64,000 nt of DNA from the NCBI RefSeq assembly GCF_900143535.1, contig NZ_FRFA01000009.1:62001-126000 (forward strand), read 5' to 3'. The notes under the pieces were generated by a model that did no database searches, was not told the origin of the DNA, and worked only from the letters and a program-made list of their open reading frames with translations. Position numbers and translations under genes: made by a program. Source of the stretch: Tateyamaria sp. Alg231-49. GTDB taxonomy: Bacteria; Pseudomonadota; Alphaproteobacteria; Rhodobacterales; Rhodobacteraceae. Each line of letters opens with the position of its first letter. Position 1 is the first letter of the stretch. Shown here piece after piece: positions 7,865-16,123 of the stretch.

Positions 7865-8854
7865 TCAGTTCAGGGCAGCATCCGTGATCGCGTGCGTCCA
7901 GGCCCCTTCCGGTGCCTTGGAAATCACAGGATCAGACCCGCCCGACAGCAACGATGCCACCGTGCGCTCATAGTCCGCCGGGTCCAACGCGCCGTTGCTA
8001 CCCGCTGTCAGCTTGGCAATCTCGCCCATCATCCGTTTTTGATGCTCTTCGGTCTGCGCACCCGAGGCATCGTTGTCCAGAACGATTTCGGCAGCCTCAT
8101 CCGGGTTCGCTTCGGCATACTTCCAGCCCTTCATCGAGGCACGCACAAAGCGGACCATCTTGTCCTGAAAGGCGGGGTCTGAAAGGTTCTCTTCCAGCGC
8201 ATAAAGACCGTCTTCGAGCGTCGCAACACCCTGATCCTCATACTTGAACACCTGCAATTCCTCAGGCGTCAGACCGGCATCAATGATCTGCCAGTATTCG
8301 TTGTAGGTCATGGTCGACACGCAGGCTGCTTGCCCCTGCAGGATCGGATCCACGTTGAACCCCTGTTTCAGCACGGTGACTCCGCCGTCTGATCCATCAG
8401 TTGGGATGCCCAGTTGGCTCATCCACGATAGGAACGGGAATTCGTTGCCAAAGAACCAGACCCCCAGCGTCTTGCCCGGGAAGTCATCCGTGCTGCTGAC
8501 GCCTGCGTCCTTGCGGCACGTCAGCATCATGCCCGACGATTTGAACGGTTGTGCGATGTTCACCATCGCCAGTCCCTTTTCACGGGCTGCCAAGGCGGCT
8601 GGCATCCATTCAACGGTGACGTCTGCGCCACCACCAGCCAGCACTTGGGTCGGCGCAATGTCCGGGCCACCGGGTTTGATGGTCACGTTCAGGTCTTCTT
8701 CCTCGTAGAAGCCTTTGTCGAGGGCGACATAGTAACCCGCGAACTGGGCCTGCGTGACCCACTTCAGCTGCAAGGTAACGTCATCTGCGGCTTGGGCCGC
8801 AAAGGCGCTCAGGGTGATTGCCGCGCTCGCGGCAAAGGTTGTTATCGTTCTCAT
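7865..8854 (-). CDS. ABC transporter substrate-binding protein, NMT1/THI5-like
   Basis: A 329-residue periplasmic binding protein with a Sec signal (MRTITTFAASAAITLSAFAAQA) and an NMT1/SsuA-like start (VTLQLKWVTQAQFAGYYVALDKGFYEEEDLNVTI in pieces). GAAGGAG precedes the ATG. It is the last gene of an operon that includes dihydropyrimidinase and an N-carbamoyl amidohydrolase, so the ligand is most likely a pyrimidine, dihydropyrimidine, hydantoin or related ureide; this is inference from context. NMT1-like proteins also bind thiamine precursors and alkanesulfonates, so the ligand remains open. Confidence 0.85.
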   Translation of the reverse strand: MRTITTFAASAAITLSAFAAQAADDVTLQLKWVTQAQFAGYYVALDKGFYEEEDLNVTIKPGGPDIAPTQVLAGGGADVTVEWMPAALAAREKGLAMVNIAQPFKSSGMMLTCRKDAGVSSTDDFPGKTLGVWFFGNEFPFLSWMSQLGIPTDGSDGGVTVLKQGFNVDPILQGQAACVSTMTYNEYWQIIDAGLTPEELQVFKYEDQGVATLEDGLYALEENLSDPAFQDKMVRFVRASMKGWKYAEANPDEAAEIVLDNDASGAQTEEHQKRMMGEIAKLTAGSNGALDPADYERTVASLLSGGSDPVISKAPEGAWTHAITDAALN

Positions 8855-8894
8855 GTGGTACTCCTTCGTTGGTTTTGGTTTGTGGTTCGGACCT

Positions 8895-9740
8895 TCATGA
8901 CCGGGCCCGCTGAGATGGATGCCAGAATGTCACAGTACGCTCGATGAGCGCAACGCCCCCATAGGCGGCCGATCCAACAATGGCGGCGACGACAATTTCG
9001 GCCCAGACAAGGTCAAGCGCAAGCTGCCCGACAGATGTCGAGATACGAAAGCCCATGCCTCGGATGGGCGAGCCGAAAAATTCAGCAACAATTGCCCCGA
9101 TCAAGGCCAGCGTGGTGGCAATTTTGAGACCGTTGAAAATGAAGGGCATGGCCAGCGGCAGGCGCAGTTTGATCAAGGTGGTCAAAGGGGGTGCAGCGTA
9201 GGTCTTCATCAAATCCCGTTGCATCTGGTTGCTGGCTTGCAACCCCTCGACCGTGTTTACGAGCATCGGAAAAAACACCATGACGACGACCACGGCGGCT
9301 TTCGACTGCCAGTCAAATCCGAACCACATCACCAGGATCGGGGCCATGCCGACAATTGGCAAGGCCGCCACGAAATTGCCCACTGGCAACAAACCCCGGC
9401 GCAAAAACGAAAACCGATCAATAAAGATCGCAGTGAGGACCGCGGCACCACACCCGATGATGTACCCGCTCAGTGCGCCCTTGATCACCGTTTGCACAAA
9501 GTCTTCCCACAGGATGTCTGTCGAAGCGGCAAAGCGCACAGCAATCGCAGATGGCGCGGGCAACAAAACGGCCGAGATGTCAAAGCCGCGTACGACCCCT
9601 TCCCAAATCGCAATCAGGGTCAGGCCAAAGACAACGGGCATCGCAAGCCGGATAACCGGCGTGGCAGGCTGGCGCGACATCCAGACGTTCGCCATCCATC
9701 CCATTACCCACGCAAGAAATGCGAAAACGATCCACCCCAT
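8895..9740 (-). CDS. ABC transporter permease (BPD family), second subunit
   Basis: A 281-residue inner-membrane protein with about six or seven hydrophobic segments and the binding-protein-dependent permease EAA-like loop (DLMKTYAAPPLTTLIKLRLP). The ATG at 9740 overlaps the upstream permease stop by one base (TGATG), so translation is coupled; a longer frame extends upstream without hydrophobic character. It probably pairs with the preceding permease to form the pore of the pyrimidine/ureide importer. Confidence 0.85.
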   Translation of the reverse strand: MGWIVFAFLAWVMGWMANVWMSRQPATPVIRLAMPVVFGLTLIAIWEGVVRGFDISAVLLPAPSAIAVRFAASTDILWEDFVQTVIKGALSGYIIGCGAAVLTAIFIDRFSFLRRGLLPVGNFVAALPIVGMAPILVMWFGFDWQSKAAVVVVMVFFPMLVNTVEGLQASNQMQRDLMKTYAAPPLTTLIKLRLPLAMPFIFNGLKIATTLALIGAIVAEFFGSPIRGMGFRISTSVGQLALDLVWAEIVVAAIVGSAAYGGVALIERTVTFWHPSQRARS

Positions 9741-10600
9741 CAGGCCATCCCCATCCGGTTCAGCGTCACACGCTGGATCACCCCAATGATGGCCACAAGC
9801 ACAGCCGCCAGAGCCGCCGCCATGATAAGGGCCGACCAAATCTGGATCGTTTGCCCGTAATAACTGCCAGCCAGCAGGCGCGCGCCCAGCCCTGCAACCG
9901 CCCCCGTCGGCAATTCACCCACGATGGCGCCCACAAGGCTCGCAGCGACTCCAACCTTCAACGAAGCAAAGAGATACGGCATCGAGGCCGGCAACCTCAG
10001 CCGCCAGAATGTCTGAGCCGCGCTCGCATTCCACGTGCGCATCTGGTCCAGCTGCATGACCTCCGGGCTGCGCAACCCCTTTACCATGCCCACGACCACC
10101 GGGAAAAAGGACAGATACATCGAAATCATCGCCTTGGGCAGCAAACCCGATATGCCCACCGCGTTCAGCACAACGATGATCATCGGGGCAAGGGCCAGAA
10201 TGGGAATAGTCTGGCTGGTGATGACCCACGGCATGACCGATCGATCCATGACCGTGTTATAAACAATGCCGACCGCCAGCAGTATGCCCAACCCCGTCCC
10301 AAGGGCAAAGCCCAGCAGGGTCGCGCTGAGGGTCACCCATGAATGCCAGATCAGCGAGCGTTTCGAGGTGATCTTTTTCTCAACCGTCGTTTCCCAAATC
10401 TCTACAGCAACTTGATGTGGAGCGGGTAGCTTGGGCTTGTCCTGCGCCCATGTGTCGGCAACCAGCTCTGATGCGCTCAAACTCACACCAGCGCGCTCCG
10501 CCTTGTCATAGGCCCACGGCGCATTGAGCCAGATAGCCGCGAGATACCAAAGGACAAAGATCGCACCAACAACGGTCAACACGGGCACAACGTTGCGCAT
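9740..10600 (-). CDS. ABC transporter permease (BPD family), first subunit
   Basis: A 286-residue permease with an N-terminal membrane segment, a periplasmic stretch of about 60 residues and five further hydrophobic segments. The cytoplasmic coupling loop is MRTWNASAAQTFWRLRLP. The ATG at 10600 is preferred because GGGGGA lies ten bases before it; a GTG at 10609 is too close to that site. It is separated from the ATPase gene by repeat copy A. Confidence 0.84.
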   Translation of the reverse strand: MRNVVPVLTVVGAIFVLWYLAAIWLNAPWAYDKAERAGVSLSASELVADTWAQDKPKLPAPHQVAVEIWETTVEKKITSKRSLIWHSWVTLSATLLGFALGTGLGILLAVGIVYNTVMDRSVMPWVITSQTIPILALAPMIIVVLNAVGISGLLPKAMISMYLSFFPVVVGMVKGLRSPEVMQLDQMRTWNASAAQTFWRLRLPASMPYLFASLKVGVAASLVGAIVGELPTGAVAGLGARLLAGSYYGQTIQIWSALIMAAALAAVLVAIIGVIQRVTLNRMGMA

Positions 10601-10619
10601 CACGGGCACGTCCCCCGCG

Positions 10620-10657
10620 TCTCTGATTTAAAAAAATCCCCCCCGGAGGGCCGATCA
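10620..10657 (-). repeat. Dispersed intergenic repeat, copy A (short form)
   Basis: Plus-strand text reads TCTCTGATTTAAAAAAATCC then CCCCCGGAGGGCCGATCA. It overlaps the stop codon of the ATPase gene. In minus orientation it gives a short CCC-TCCGG-GGG hairpin followed by seven T. It is nearly identical to copy D and shares its left half with copies B, C, E and F. Confidence 0.75.
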
Positions 10658-11476
10658 AACATCGCCGTGCCCCGCTCGCAACCCTTCGCGGACCCTATGG
10701 GCTACTTCCAGAAACTCCGGACTTTCCCGAATATCCAATAGCCGTTCCCGCGGTAAAGGGCTGTCAATCACATCCGTGATACGTCCCGGGCGCGGCGACA
10801 TTACAACGATCTTCGTCGACAGATACACTGCCTCAGGGATCGAATGCGTGACAAATGCGATCGTCTTGCCGGTCCGGTCCCAAAGCTGCAACAGCTGTTC
10901 ATTCAGGTGATCACGCACTATCTCATCGAGCGCGCCAAAGGGTTCGTCCATCAGCAAGATGTCTGCATCGAACGCCAACGCCCGTGCGATTGAGGCACGC
11001 TGTTGCATGCCCCCGGACAGTTGCCAGGGAAACTTCTTCTCGAACCCGGCAAGCTCCACCAACTCCAAAACGCGGGTCACACGCTCCGCCTGATCGGCTT
11101 TGGAATAGCCCATGATCTCAAGTGGCAGAGATATGTTCTTGCCAATGGTGCGCCACGGATACAGCCCGGCGGCCTGAAAAACATAGCCATAGGCACGGGC
11201 TTCCCGCGCCGCCTCGGGGCTGACCCCGTTAACTGTGATGGTCCCGCCAGTAGGTTGCTCCAGATCGGCCATGACACGCAGAAAGGTCGTCTTTCCGCAG
11301 CCAGACGGGCCGATAAAACTCACGAAGTCACCCTTCGCAATATCCAGCGACACATCCTTGAGGGCGTGGACTGGCCCGTCGTTGGTCTGGAACGTCAGAT
11401 CCAGATTGACAGCGGAAATAACCGAAGTGTTTGACGCAGCAGAACTTGTCTCTGGGCCAGCGGTGCCTGTTGCCAT
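10655..11476 (-). CDS. ABC transporter ATP-binding protein
   Basis: A 273-residue nucleotide-binding subunit of the SsuB/TauB type. It has Walker A GPSGCGKT, signature LSGGMQQR, Walker B DILLMDEP, and the D-loop/H-loop region ALDEIVRDHL ... FVTHSIPEAVYL. It powers the two permeases downstream. The ATG at 11476 overlaps the TAA of the dihydropyrimidinase gene by one base (TAATG); a longer frame runs inside that gene and is rejected. Confidence 0.9.
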   Translation of the reverse strand: MATGTAGPETSSAASNTSVISAVNLDLTFQTNDGPVHALKDVSLDIAKGDFVSFIGPSGCGKTTFLRVMADLEQPTGGTITVNGVSPEAAREARAYGYVFQAAGLYPWRTIGKNISLPLEIMGYSKADQAERVTRVLELVELAGFEKKFPWQLSGGMQQRASIARALAFDADILLMDEPFGALDEIVRDHLNEQLLQLWDRTGKTIAFVTHSIPEAVYLSTKIVVMSPRPGRITDVIDSPLPRERLLDIRESPEFLEVAHRVREGLRAGHGDV

Positions 11477-12936
11477 TAAATACCTGCCGGAATGTTTAAC
11501 GGGTCGCGCTGAATCATCTTCGGCGCGGTCAGCGCTTTCCACTTGGACAACGCCGTCGAGGCCGACGAGAACGCAGGGCGCGGCACGAACTTGCCCCGAC
11601 CCGGACTTGGCTGCGAATTCTGGCCCCAGGCCCAGATCACCTCGCCCCGCGACAAGGTATACCGAGACTGCGCCTTGACCTCGAAGCCTTCAAACACGTT
11701 GTAATCCAGCACCGAGTGGTGGTTTGCGGGCGATATCGTCTTGGTGATCTTCGGATCCCACACCACGATGTCCGCATCCGCACCTTCCACGATCGCGCCC
11801 TTCTTGGGATAGATATTCAGGATCTTGGCCACGTTGGACGAGGTTGCGGCGACGAACTCGTTCGGGGTCAACCGCCCGGTCTCGACCCCTTCGGTCCAGA
11901 GCACGGCAAGGCGTTCTTCCAGACCGTTCGAACCGTTGGGAATGATGCGGAAATCATCGCGGCCTGCACGCTTTTGATCGGTGTTGAAAGCCGCGTGATC
12001 CGTGGCCACCACCTGCAAGGACCCCGCTTGCAGACCCGCCCAGAGCGAATCCTGATGGTCCTTGGAGCGGAACGGTGGCGACATCACGCGGCGTGCGGCA
12101 TGATCCCAGTCTTTGTTGAAGTACTCGGACTCATCCAGCGTCAGGAACTGGATCAGCGGTTCGCCATATACCCGCATGCCCTTCTGACGCGCCCGGCGGA
12201 TCGCCTCATGGGCCTGCTCGCAAGATACGTGCACAATATAAAGCGGCACACCCGCCGCATCCGCGATAGTGATGGCGCGGTTCGCCGCCTCGCCTTCAAC
12301 CTCCGGAGGGCGGGAATAAGCATGACCCTCGGGGCCCGTGATCCCCTCGTTAAAGTACTTTTCCTGCAACGCAGCGACCAGATCACCGTTCTCGGCATGC
12401 ACCATCGGCAAAGCGCCCAACTCGGCACAGCGCTGGAACGAGGCGAACATCTCGTCATCCTCAACCATCAACGCACCTTTGTAGGCCATGAAGTGCTTGA
12501 AGGAATTGACGCCCATATCAACGGCGTCCTTCATTTCGTTGAACACATTTTCGTTCCAGCCGGTGATGGCCATGTGGTAACCCACGTCAGAACAAATCTG
12601 CGGGGCAGATTTGCGGTGCCATTCATTGATCGCGTTCTTGATCGACCCATCGGCACCCGGCAGGCAGAAATCCACAACCATCGTGGTGCCGCCAACGGCC
12701 GCGGCCCATGTGCCGGACTCAAACGTCTCGGCCGCGGTGGTGCCCATGAACGGCATCTCAAGATGGGTATGGGGATCGATACCGCCGGGAATGACATAGG
12801 CCCCCTCGGCATCGATGTACTCATCGCCCACCAAATCCTCACCAATCTGCTTGATCACCTCACCTTCGATCAGCACGTCGGCTTTCCATGTCCGGTCTGC
12901 CGTACAAACCATGCCACCTTTGATCACCTTGCTCAT
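11476..12936 (-). CDS. hydA: Dihydropyrimidinase (D-hydantoinase)
   Basis: The 486-residue cyclic amidohydrolase opens 5,6-dihydrouracil or dihydrothymine to the N-carbamoyl-beta-amino acid. Metal-ligand motifs are visible: DPHTHLE (about residue 55) and the carbamylated-lysine region NSFKHFMAYKG (about 146), followed by the metal histidines in MVHAENGD and YIVHVSCEQAHEAI and an aspartate in VATDHAAF. GAGGAGA lies before the ATG. It is the central enzyme of the operon: step 2 between PreTA and the amidohydrolase at 13356-14606. Confidence 0.95.
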   Translation of the reverse strand: MSKVIKGGMVCTADRTWKADVLIEGEVIKQIGEDLVGDEYIDAEGAYVIPGGIDPHTHLEMPFMGTTAAETFESGTWAAAVGGTTMVVDFCLPGADGSIKNAINEWHRKSAPQICSDVGYHMAITGWNENVFNEMKDAVDMGVNSFKHFMAYKGALMVEDDEMFASFQRCAELGALPMVHAENGDLVAALQEKYFNEGITGPEGHAYSRPPEVEGEAANRAITIADAAGVPLYIVHVSCEQAHEAIRRARQKGMRVYGEPLIQFLTLDESEYFNKDWDHAARRVMSPPFRSKDHQDSLWAGLQAGSLQVVATDHAAFNTDQKRAGRDDFRIIPNGSNGLEERLAVLWTEGVETGRLTPNEFVAATSSNVAKILNIYPKKGAIVEGADADIVVWDPKITKTISPANHHSVLDYNVFEGFEVKAQSRYTLSRGEVIWAWGQNSQPSPGRGKFVPRPAFSSASTALSKWKALTAPKMIQRDPLNIPAGI

Positions 12937-12960
12937 GTCAGTTCTCCTCTGGAGTCCATC

Positions 12961-13003
12961 TTCTCTGATTCAAAAAATCCTGGGGTCTGGGGCAAAGCCC
13001 CAG
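12961..13003 (-). repeat. Dispersed intergenic repeat, copy B
   Basis: Starts TTCTCTGATTCAAAAAATCC on the plus strand, then TGGGGTCTGGGGCAAAGCC. In minus orientation CTGGGGC-TTT-GCCCCAG forms a perfect 7-bp hairpin, followed by ACCCCAGGATTTTTT. It fills nearly the whole gap between the upstream small gene and the dihydropyrimidinase start region. It could attenuate transcription inside the operon. Confidence 0.75.
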
Positions 13004-13366
13004 TCATACGCTCGCAAAACACCCTAACGCCGATCCATGCACCCCAATGTCCAAAGGGCCAAAATCGCTCTCAACACAGAGCGAAAAGTAGCCCGCAAGC
13101 GGCAGGTACACCACGCGATAGCACCCGTCGGTGCGCGTCACGCTCCAACAGCGTTGTGTCATGCCACCTGAAAACTGCACCGTCGTTTCGAACGGTTCAA
13201 CCAGTGCCGACTGAAAGGCAACGAGGGTATTGCACTCAGACTGGCTGCCGATCGGGGCCTCCACGACTTCCTCGCCAATGATCGCCTCTATGCGCTCTGC
13301 CACACTGAGGTCCGGGTCAATCACAACGGCCCCCGCGTGTCTGAAAACGGGACCCTCACCCGACAA
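13004..13366 (-). CDS. Uncharacterised protein of the pyrimidine operon
   Basis: An open frame of up to 120 residues fits exactly between the amidohydrolase and dihydropyrimidinase genes and overlaps the amidohydrolase stop by 11 bp. I recognise no family. It contains four cysteines, an N-terminal acidic helix-like stretch (LSVAERIEAIIGEEVVEAPIG) and a beta-rich C-terminal half (TVQFSGGMTQRCWSVTR, CYRVVYLPLAGYFSLC). The start would be TTG at 13366; a GTG at residue 15 is an alternative. No signal or membrane segment is seen. Position in the operon suggests a role in pyrimidine or ureide use, but that is guilt by association. Confidence 0.55.
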   Translation of the reverse strand: MSGEGPVFRHAGAVVIDPDLSVAERIEAIIGEEVVEAPIGSQSECNTLVAFQSALVEPFETTVQFSGGMTQRCWSVTRTDGCYRVVYLPLAGYFSLCVESDFGPLDIGVHGSALGCFASV

Positions 13367-14606
13367 TCTCTGCTGTTTCTACAACCGCATGCATCAGCAC
13401 ATCCGTCCCGGCCATGGCCCATTCTTTTGAAATCTCCTCGGCCTCGTTGTGGCTCAACCCATCGACGCAAGGGCACATGACCATCGCAGTCGGCGCCACA
13501 CGGTTGATCCAGCACGCATCATGGCCCGCACCCGAAATCAGGTTCATGTGTGTATAGCCAAGGCGCTCTGCCGCACTGCGTACCGCCCCGACGCAGGCCT
13601 CGTCGAAGGCAACCGGGTCAAACCCGCCCACTTTCTCAAACGCGATCTCTAGACCCATCTCATCGGCTACCTTCTTGCCTTCAACCTTCAGACGCGCTTC
13701 CATGTCCTCGATCACACTCAACTCGGGCGAACGGAAATCTACGGTGAACACCACCTTGCCCGGGATAACGTTGCGCGAGTTCGGATAGACATCAATGTGA
13801 CCAGCTGCGCCTACGGCGTGGGGCGCATGAGACCACGCGATCTCGTCCACCTTCTCGAGAATCCGCGCCATGCCCAGCCCCGCATTCTTGCGCATCGGCA
13901 TCGGGGTCGACCCGGTATGACTGTCCTTGCCCACTATGGTCACTTGAGTCCATGACAGCCCCTGCCCATGGGTGACAACGCCAATATCCTTAGCTTCCGC
14001 CTCCAGAATGGGACCCTGTTCAATGTGCAATTCAAAGAACGCATGCATCTTGCGTGCGCCCACATCCTCGTCACCGCGCCAGCCGATCCGGTTCAATTCA
14101 TCGCCAAAGCTCTTTCCGTCTGCATCCACCCGATCATAGGCCCAATCCTGCGTGTGAATGCCCGCAAACACGCCCGAAGACAGCATCGCAGGCGCATAGC
14201 GCGTGCCCTCTTCGTTGGTAAAATTGGTCACAACGATTGGATGTTTGGTCTTCACATCCAGATCGTTGAGGGTCCGAATGATTTCCAAACCACCCAGCAC
14301 ACCCAGAACCCCGTCATATTTGCCCCCGGTCGGCTGCGTGTCGAGGTGAGAGCCCACATAGACAGGCAACGCCTCGGGGTCCGAACCAGCGCGATGGGCG
14401 AACATGTTGCCCATCTGATCAAGGCCCATGGTACAACCCGCCGCCTCACACCACGACTGAAACAGGGCGCGGCCCTCGGCATCTTCATCTGTCAGGGTCT
14501 GACGATTGTTACCGCCCGCCACACCCGGGCCGATCTTGGCCATTTCCATCAGACTGTCCCACAGTCGATCGCCGTTGATGCGCAGGTTCTCACCCGGTGC
14601 TGACAT
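13356..14606 (-). CDS. Zn-dependent amidohydrolase (beta-ureidopropionase / N-carbamoyl-amino acid hydrolase, M20 family)
   Basis: The 416-residue protein is of the AmaB/HyuC/PydC type. It removes the carbamoyl group of N-carbamoyl-beta-alanine to give beta-alanine, CO2 and ammonia. Metal and dimer motifs are visible: VGSHLDTQPTGGKYDG (about residue 85), FTNEEGTRYAPAMLSSGVF, ELHIEQGPILE, and the C-terminal SGAGHDACW. The ATG at 14606 is chosen over a TTG-type extension. It is the first gene of the minus-strand operon and is divergent from the RutR-like regulator with an operator between them. Confidence 0.9.
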   Translation of the reverse strand: MSAPGENLRINGDRLWDSLMEMAKIGPGVAGGNNRQTLTDEDAEGRALFQSWCEAAGCTMGLDQMGNMFAHRAGSDPEALPVYVGSHLDTQPTGGKYDGVLGVLGGLEIIRTLNDLDVKTKHPIVVTNFTNEEGTRYAPAMLSSGVFAGIHTQDWAYDRVDADGKSFGDELNRIGWRGDEDVGARKMHAFFELHIEQGPILEAEAKDIGVVTHGQGLSWTQVTIVGKDSHTGSTPMPMRKNAGLGMARILEKVDEIAWSHAPHAVGAAGHIDVYPNSRNVIPGKVVFTVDFRSPELSVIEDMEARLKVEGKKVADEMGLEIAFEKVGGFDPVAFDEACVGAVRSAAERLGYTHMNLISGAGHDACWINRVAPTAMVMCPCVDGLSHNEAEEISKEWAMAGTDVLMHAVVETAEIVG

Positions 14607-14634
14607 GCTATCCCCCGATCGTTTCGGCCACTTT

Positions 14635-14650
14635 TTGACCAATTGGTAAA
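14635..14650. promoter_or_regulatory. RutR-like operator in the hydantoinase/rutR divergent promoter
   Basis: TTGACCAATTGGTAAA matches the RutR palindrome TTGACCAnnTGGTCAA at 13 of 14 defined positions. It lies 29 bp upstream of the amidohydrolase start and about 109 bp upstream of the regulator start, so one site can control both directions. Confidence 0.75.
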
Positions 14651-14758
14651 GACACGATTGCCAAGGCGCGCATTTGTGTCAAGAACTGCTTTGGACTGAA
14701 TTGCCTAAACAGGGCGCATCTGCCTAGACTTGCAGCATCTGATGTCAAAGGACCGCCC

Positions 14759-15394
14759 ATGCCCGACGGCCCCCCGAAAAAGCCGAGCCGCATCCAACAA
14801 CGTAATCGGCACCTTATTCTTGATGCGGCACTCGATGTGTTCTCGGCCCATGGCTATCGCGGTGCAACGCTGGATCAGATCGCTGAGGCCGCTGGTCTGT
14901 CCAAACCCAACATCCTCTATTACTTCAGCGGCAAAGAAGAGATCCACGTCACCCTGCTGAACCAGCTGATGGAAACATGGCTCGACCCGCTGGTGGAAAT
15001 GGATGCGATGGGCGATCCGATGACGGAACTGCTCGCTTATGTGCATCGCAAACTCGACATGGCCCGTGACCTGCCTCGGGAAAGCCGCCTGTTCGCCGGT
15101 GAAATTCTGCAAGGCGCCCCACGCATGCACCCGCACCTAGTATCAGACTTAAAACCGCTGTTTGACGAAAAATGTGCTGTGATCCAGGGTTGGGTGGAGG
15201 AAGGCAAACTCGCGCCAGTCGACCCCCACCACCTGATCTTTTCAATCTGGTCGACCACGCAGCATTACGCAGATTTCGATGCACAGGTTCAGGTGTTGTC
15301 GAGCGATGACCCGTTGGAGGGCGCTCGGCGCTACATTGACACTCTGTTTCGGCGGATGCTCAGCATTCCAACAAGCACCTCTCAGACCCAATAA
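14759..15394 (+). CDS. rutR: TetR-family regulator, RutR-like
   Basis: The 211-residue repressor has an N-terminal helix-turn-helix (ALDVFSAHGYRGATLDQI, AEAAGLSKPNILYYFSGKEE) and a C-terminal ligand domain that resembles E. coli RutR in LYYF, SRLF.GEIL.GAP and LAPVDPHHLIFSIW.TTQHYADF. RutR senses uracil and thymine and represses pyrimidine catabolism genes. Location between the hydantoinase operon and preTA, with matching operators at both, supports a local pyrimidine-responsive role. Confidence 0.9.
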   Translation: MPDGPPKKPSRIQQRNRHLILDAALDVFSAHGYRGATLDQIAEAAGLSKPNILYYFSGKEEIHVTLLNQLMETWLDPLVEMDAMGDPMTELLAYVHRKLDMARDLPRESRLFAGEILQGAPRMHPHLVSDLKPLFDEKCAVIQGWVEEGKLAPVDPHHLIFSIWSTTQHYADFDAQVQVLSSDDPLEGARRYIDTLFRRMLSIPTSTSQTQ

Positions 15395-15462
15395 TCTGGT
15401 GGCCAAAGACAGATACCAAACCACGCACAACACTTTTGCATTTTGATTAAGGTAACTCCGTT

Positions 15463-16110
15463 ATGACCCTCGCAGCAGACCAGTTTGAGCCTCAGGACGT
15501 TCTTGACTTCTGGTTTCCGGACACAAGCTATTGGACCAGTATGGAAGCCTTGGGCGAGTGGATTTCCGAACGCATGTACGGTGGAATGGATGCCGCGATT
15601 TGCGAAAGGTTCGCGGACCTGACCAAAGCTGCTGCGATGGGACAGCTAGATCATTGGGCTGACACCTCACGCGGACGGCTGGCACTGCTTATAGCGCTCG
15701 ATCAATTCCCCCGCTCACTTTGGCGGGACACCCCCGGAGCCTACGCGCAAGACTGCAAGGCAGCCCGGCTCGCCATGGACGCGGCAGAGATCGGTCATTG
15801 CAAGGCCGCTAAGCCATGGGAACGCATTTTCTACCTTATAGCCCTGGGCCACTGCGAAGGACCTGACCATCTCGCACGCCTGGATCTGATCGATAGCCTT
15901 ACCGAGGATCTCGTCGCAGATTTACCTTCTACGTTAGAAGGATTGGGAGAAAAGCTGATAGCGCAGAACATGCGCGTCCGAGGCATCATAGAACGCTTCG
16001 GCCGCCATCCTCATCGCAATCCCATCTACGGGCGCGTATCCTCCCCCGAAGAAGAGGCATACGTCGCAACCGGCGACTTCCCACACGTACAAAGCACGCC
16101 TCCAACCTAA
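15463..16110 (+). CDS. DUF924 family protein
   Basis: A 215-residue, mostly helical soluble protein with DUF924 hallmarks: VLDFWFPD at the start, a RLALLIALDQFPRSLWRDTPGAYAQD stretch in two parts, a WERIFYLIALGHCE helix, and RFGRHPHRNPIYGRVSSPEEEAY near the end. The family is TPR-like and its biochemical role is unknown. It sits 68 bp downstream of rutR on the same strand, and its end abuts the 3' end of preA (13 bp apart, convergent). Involvement in pyrimidine use is possible but unproven. Confidence 0.85.
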   Translation: MTLAADQFEPQDVLDFWFPDTSYWTSMEALGEWISERMYGGMDAAICERFADLTKAAAMGQLDHWADTSRGRLALLIALDQFPRSLWRDTPGAYAQDCKAARLAMDAAEIGHCKAAKPWERIFYLIALGHCEGPDHLARLDLIDSLTEDLVADLPSTLEGLGEKLIAQNMRVRGIIERFGRHPHRNPIYGRVSSPEEEAYVATGDFPHVQSTPPT

Positions 16111-16123
16111 CCGGCGTCAGGCG

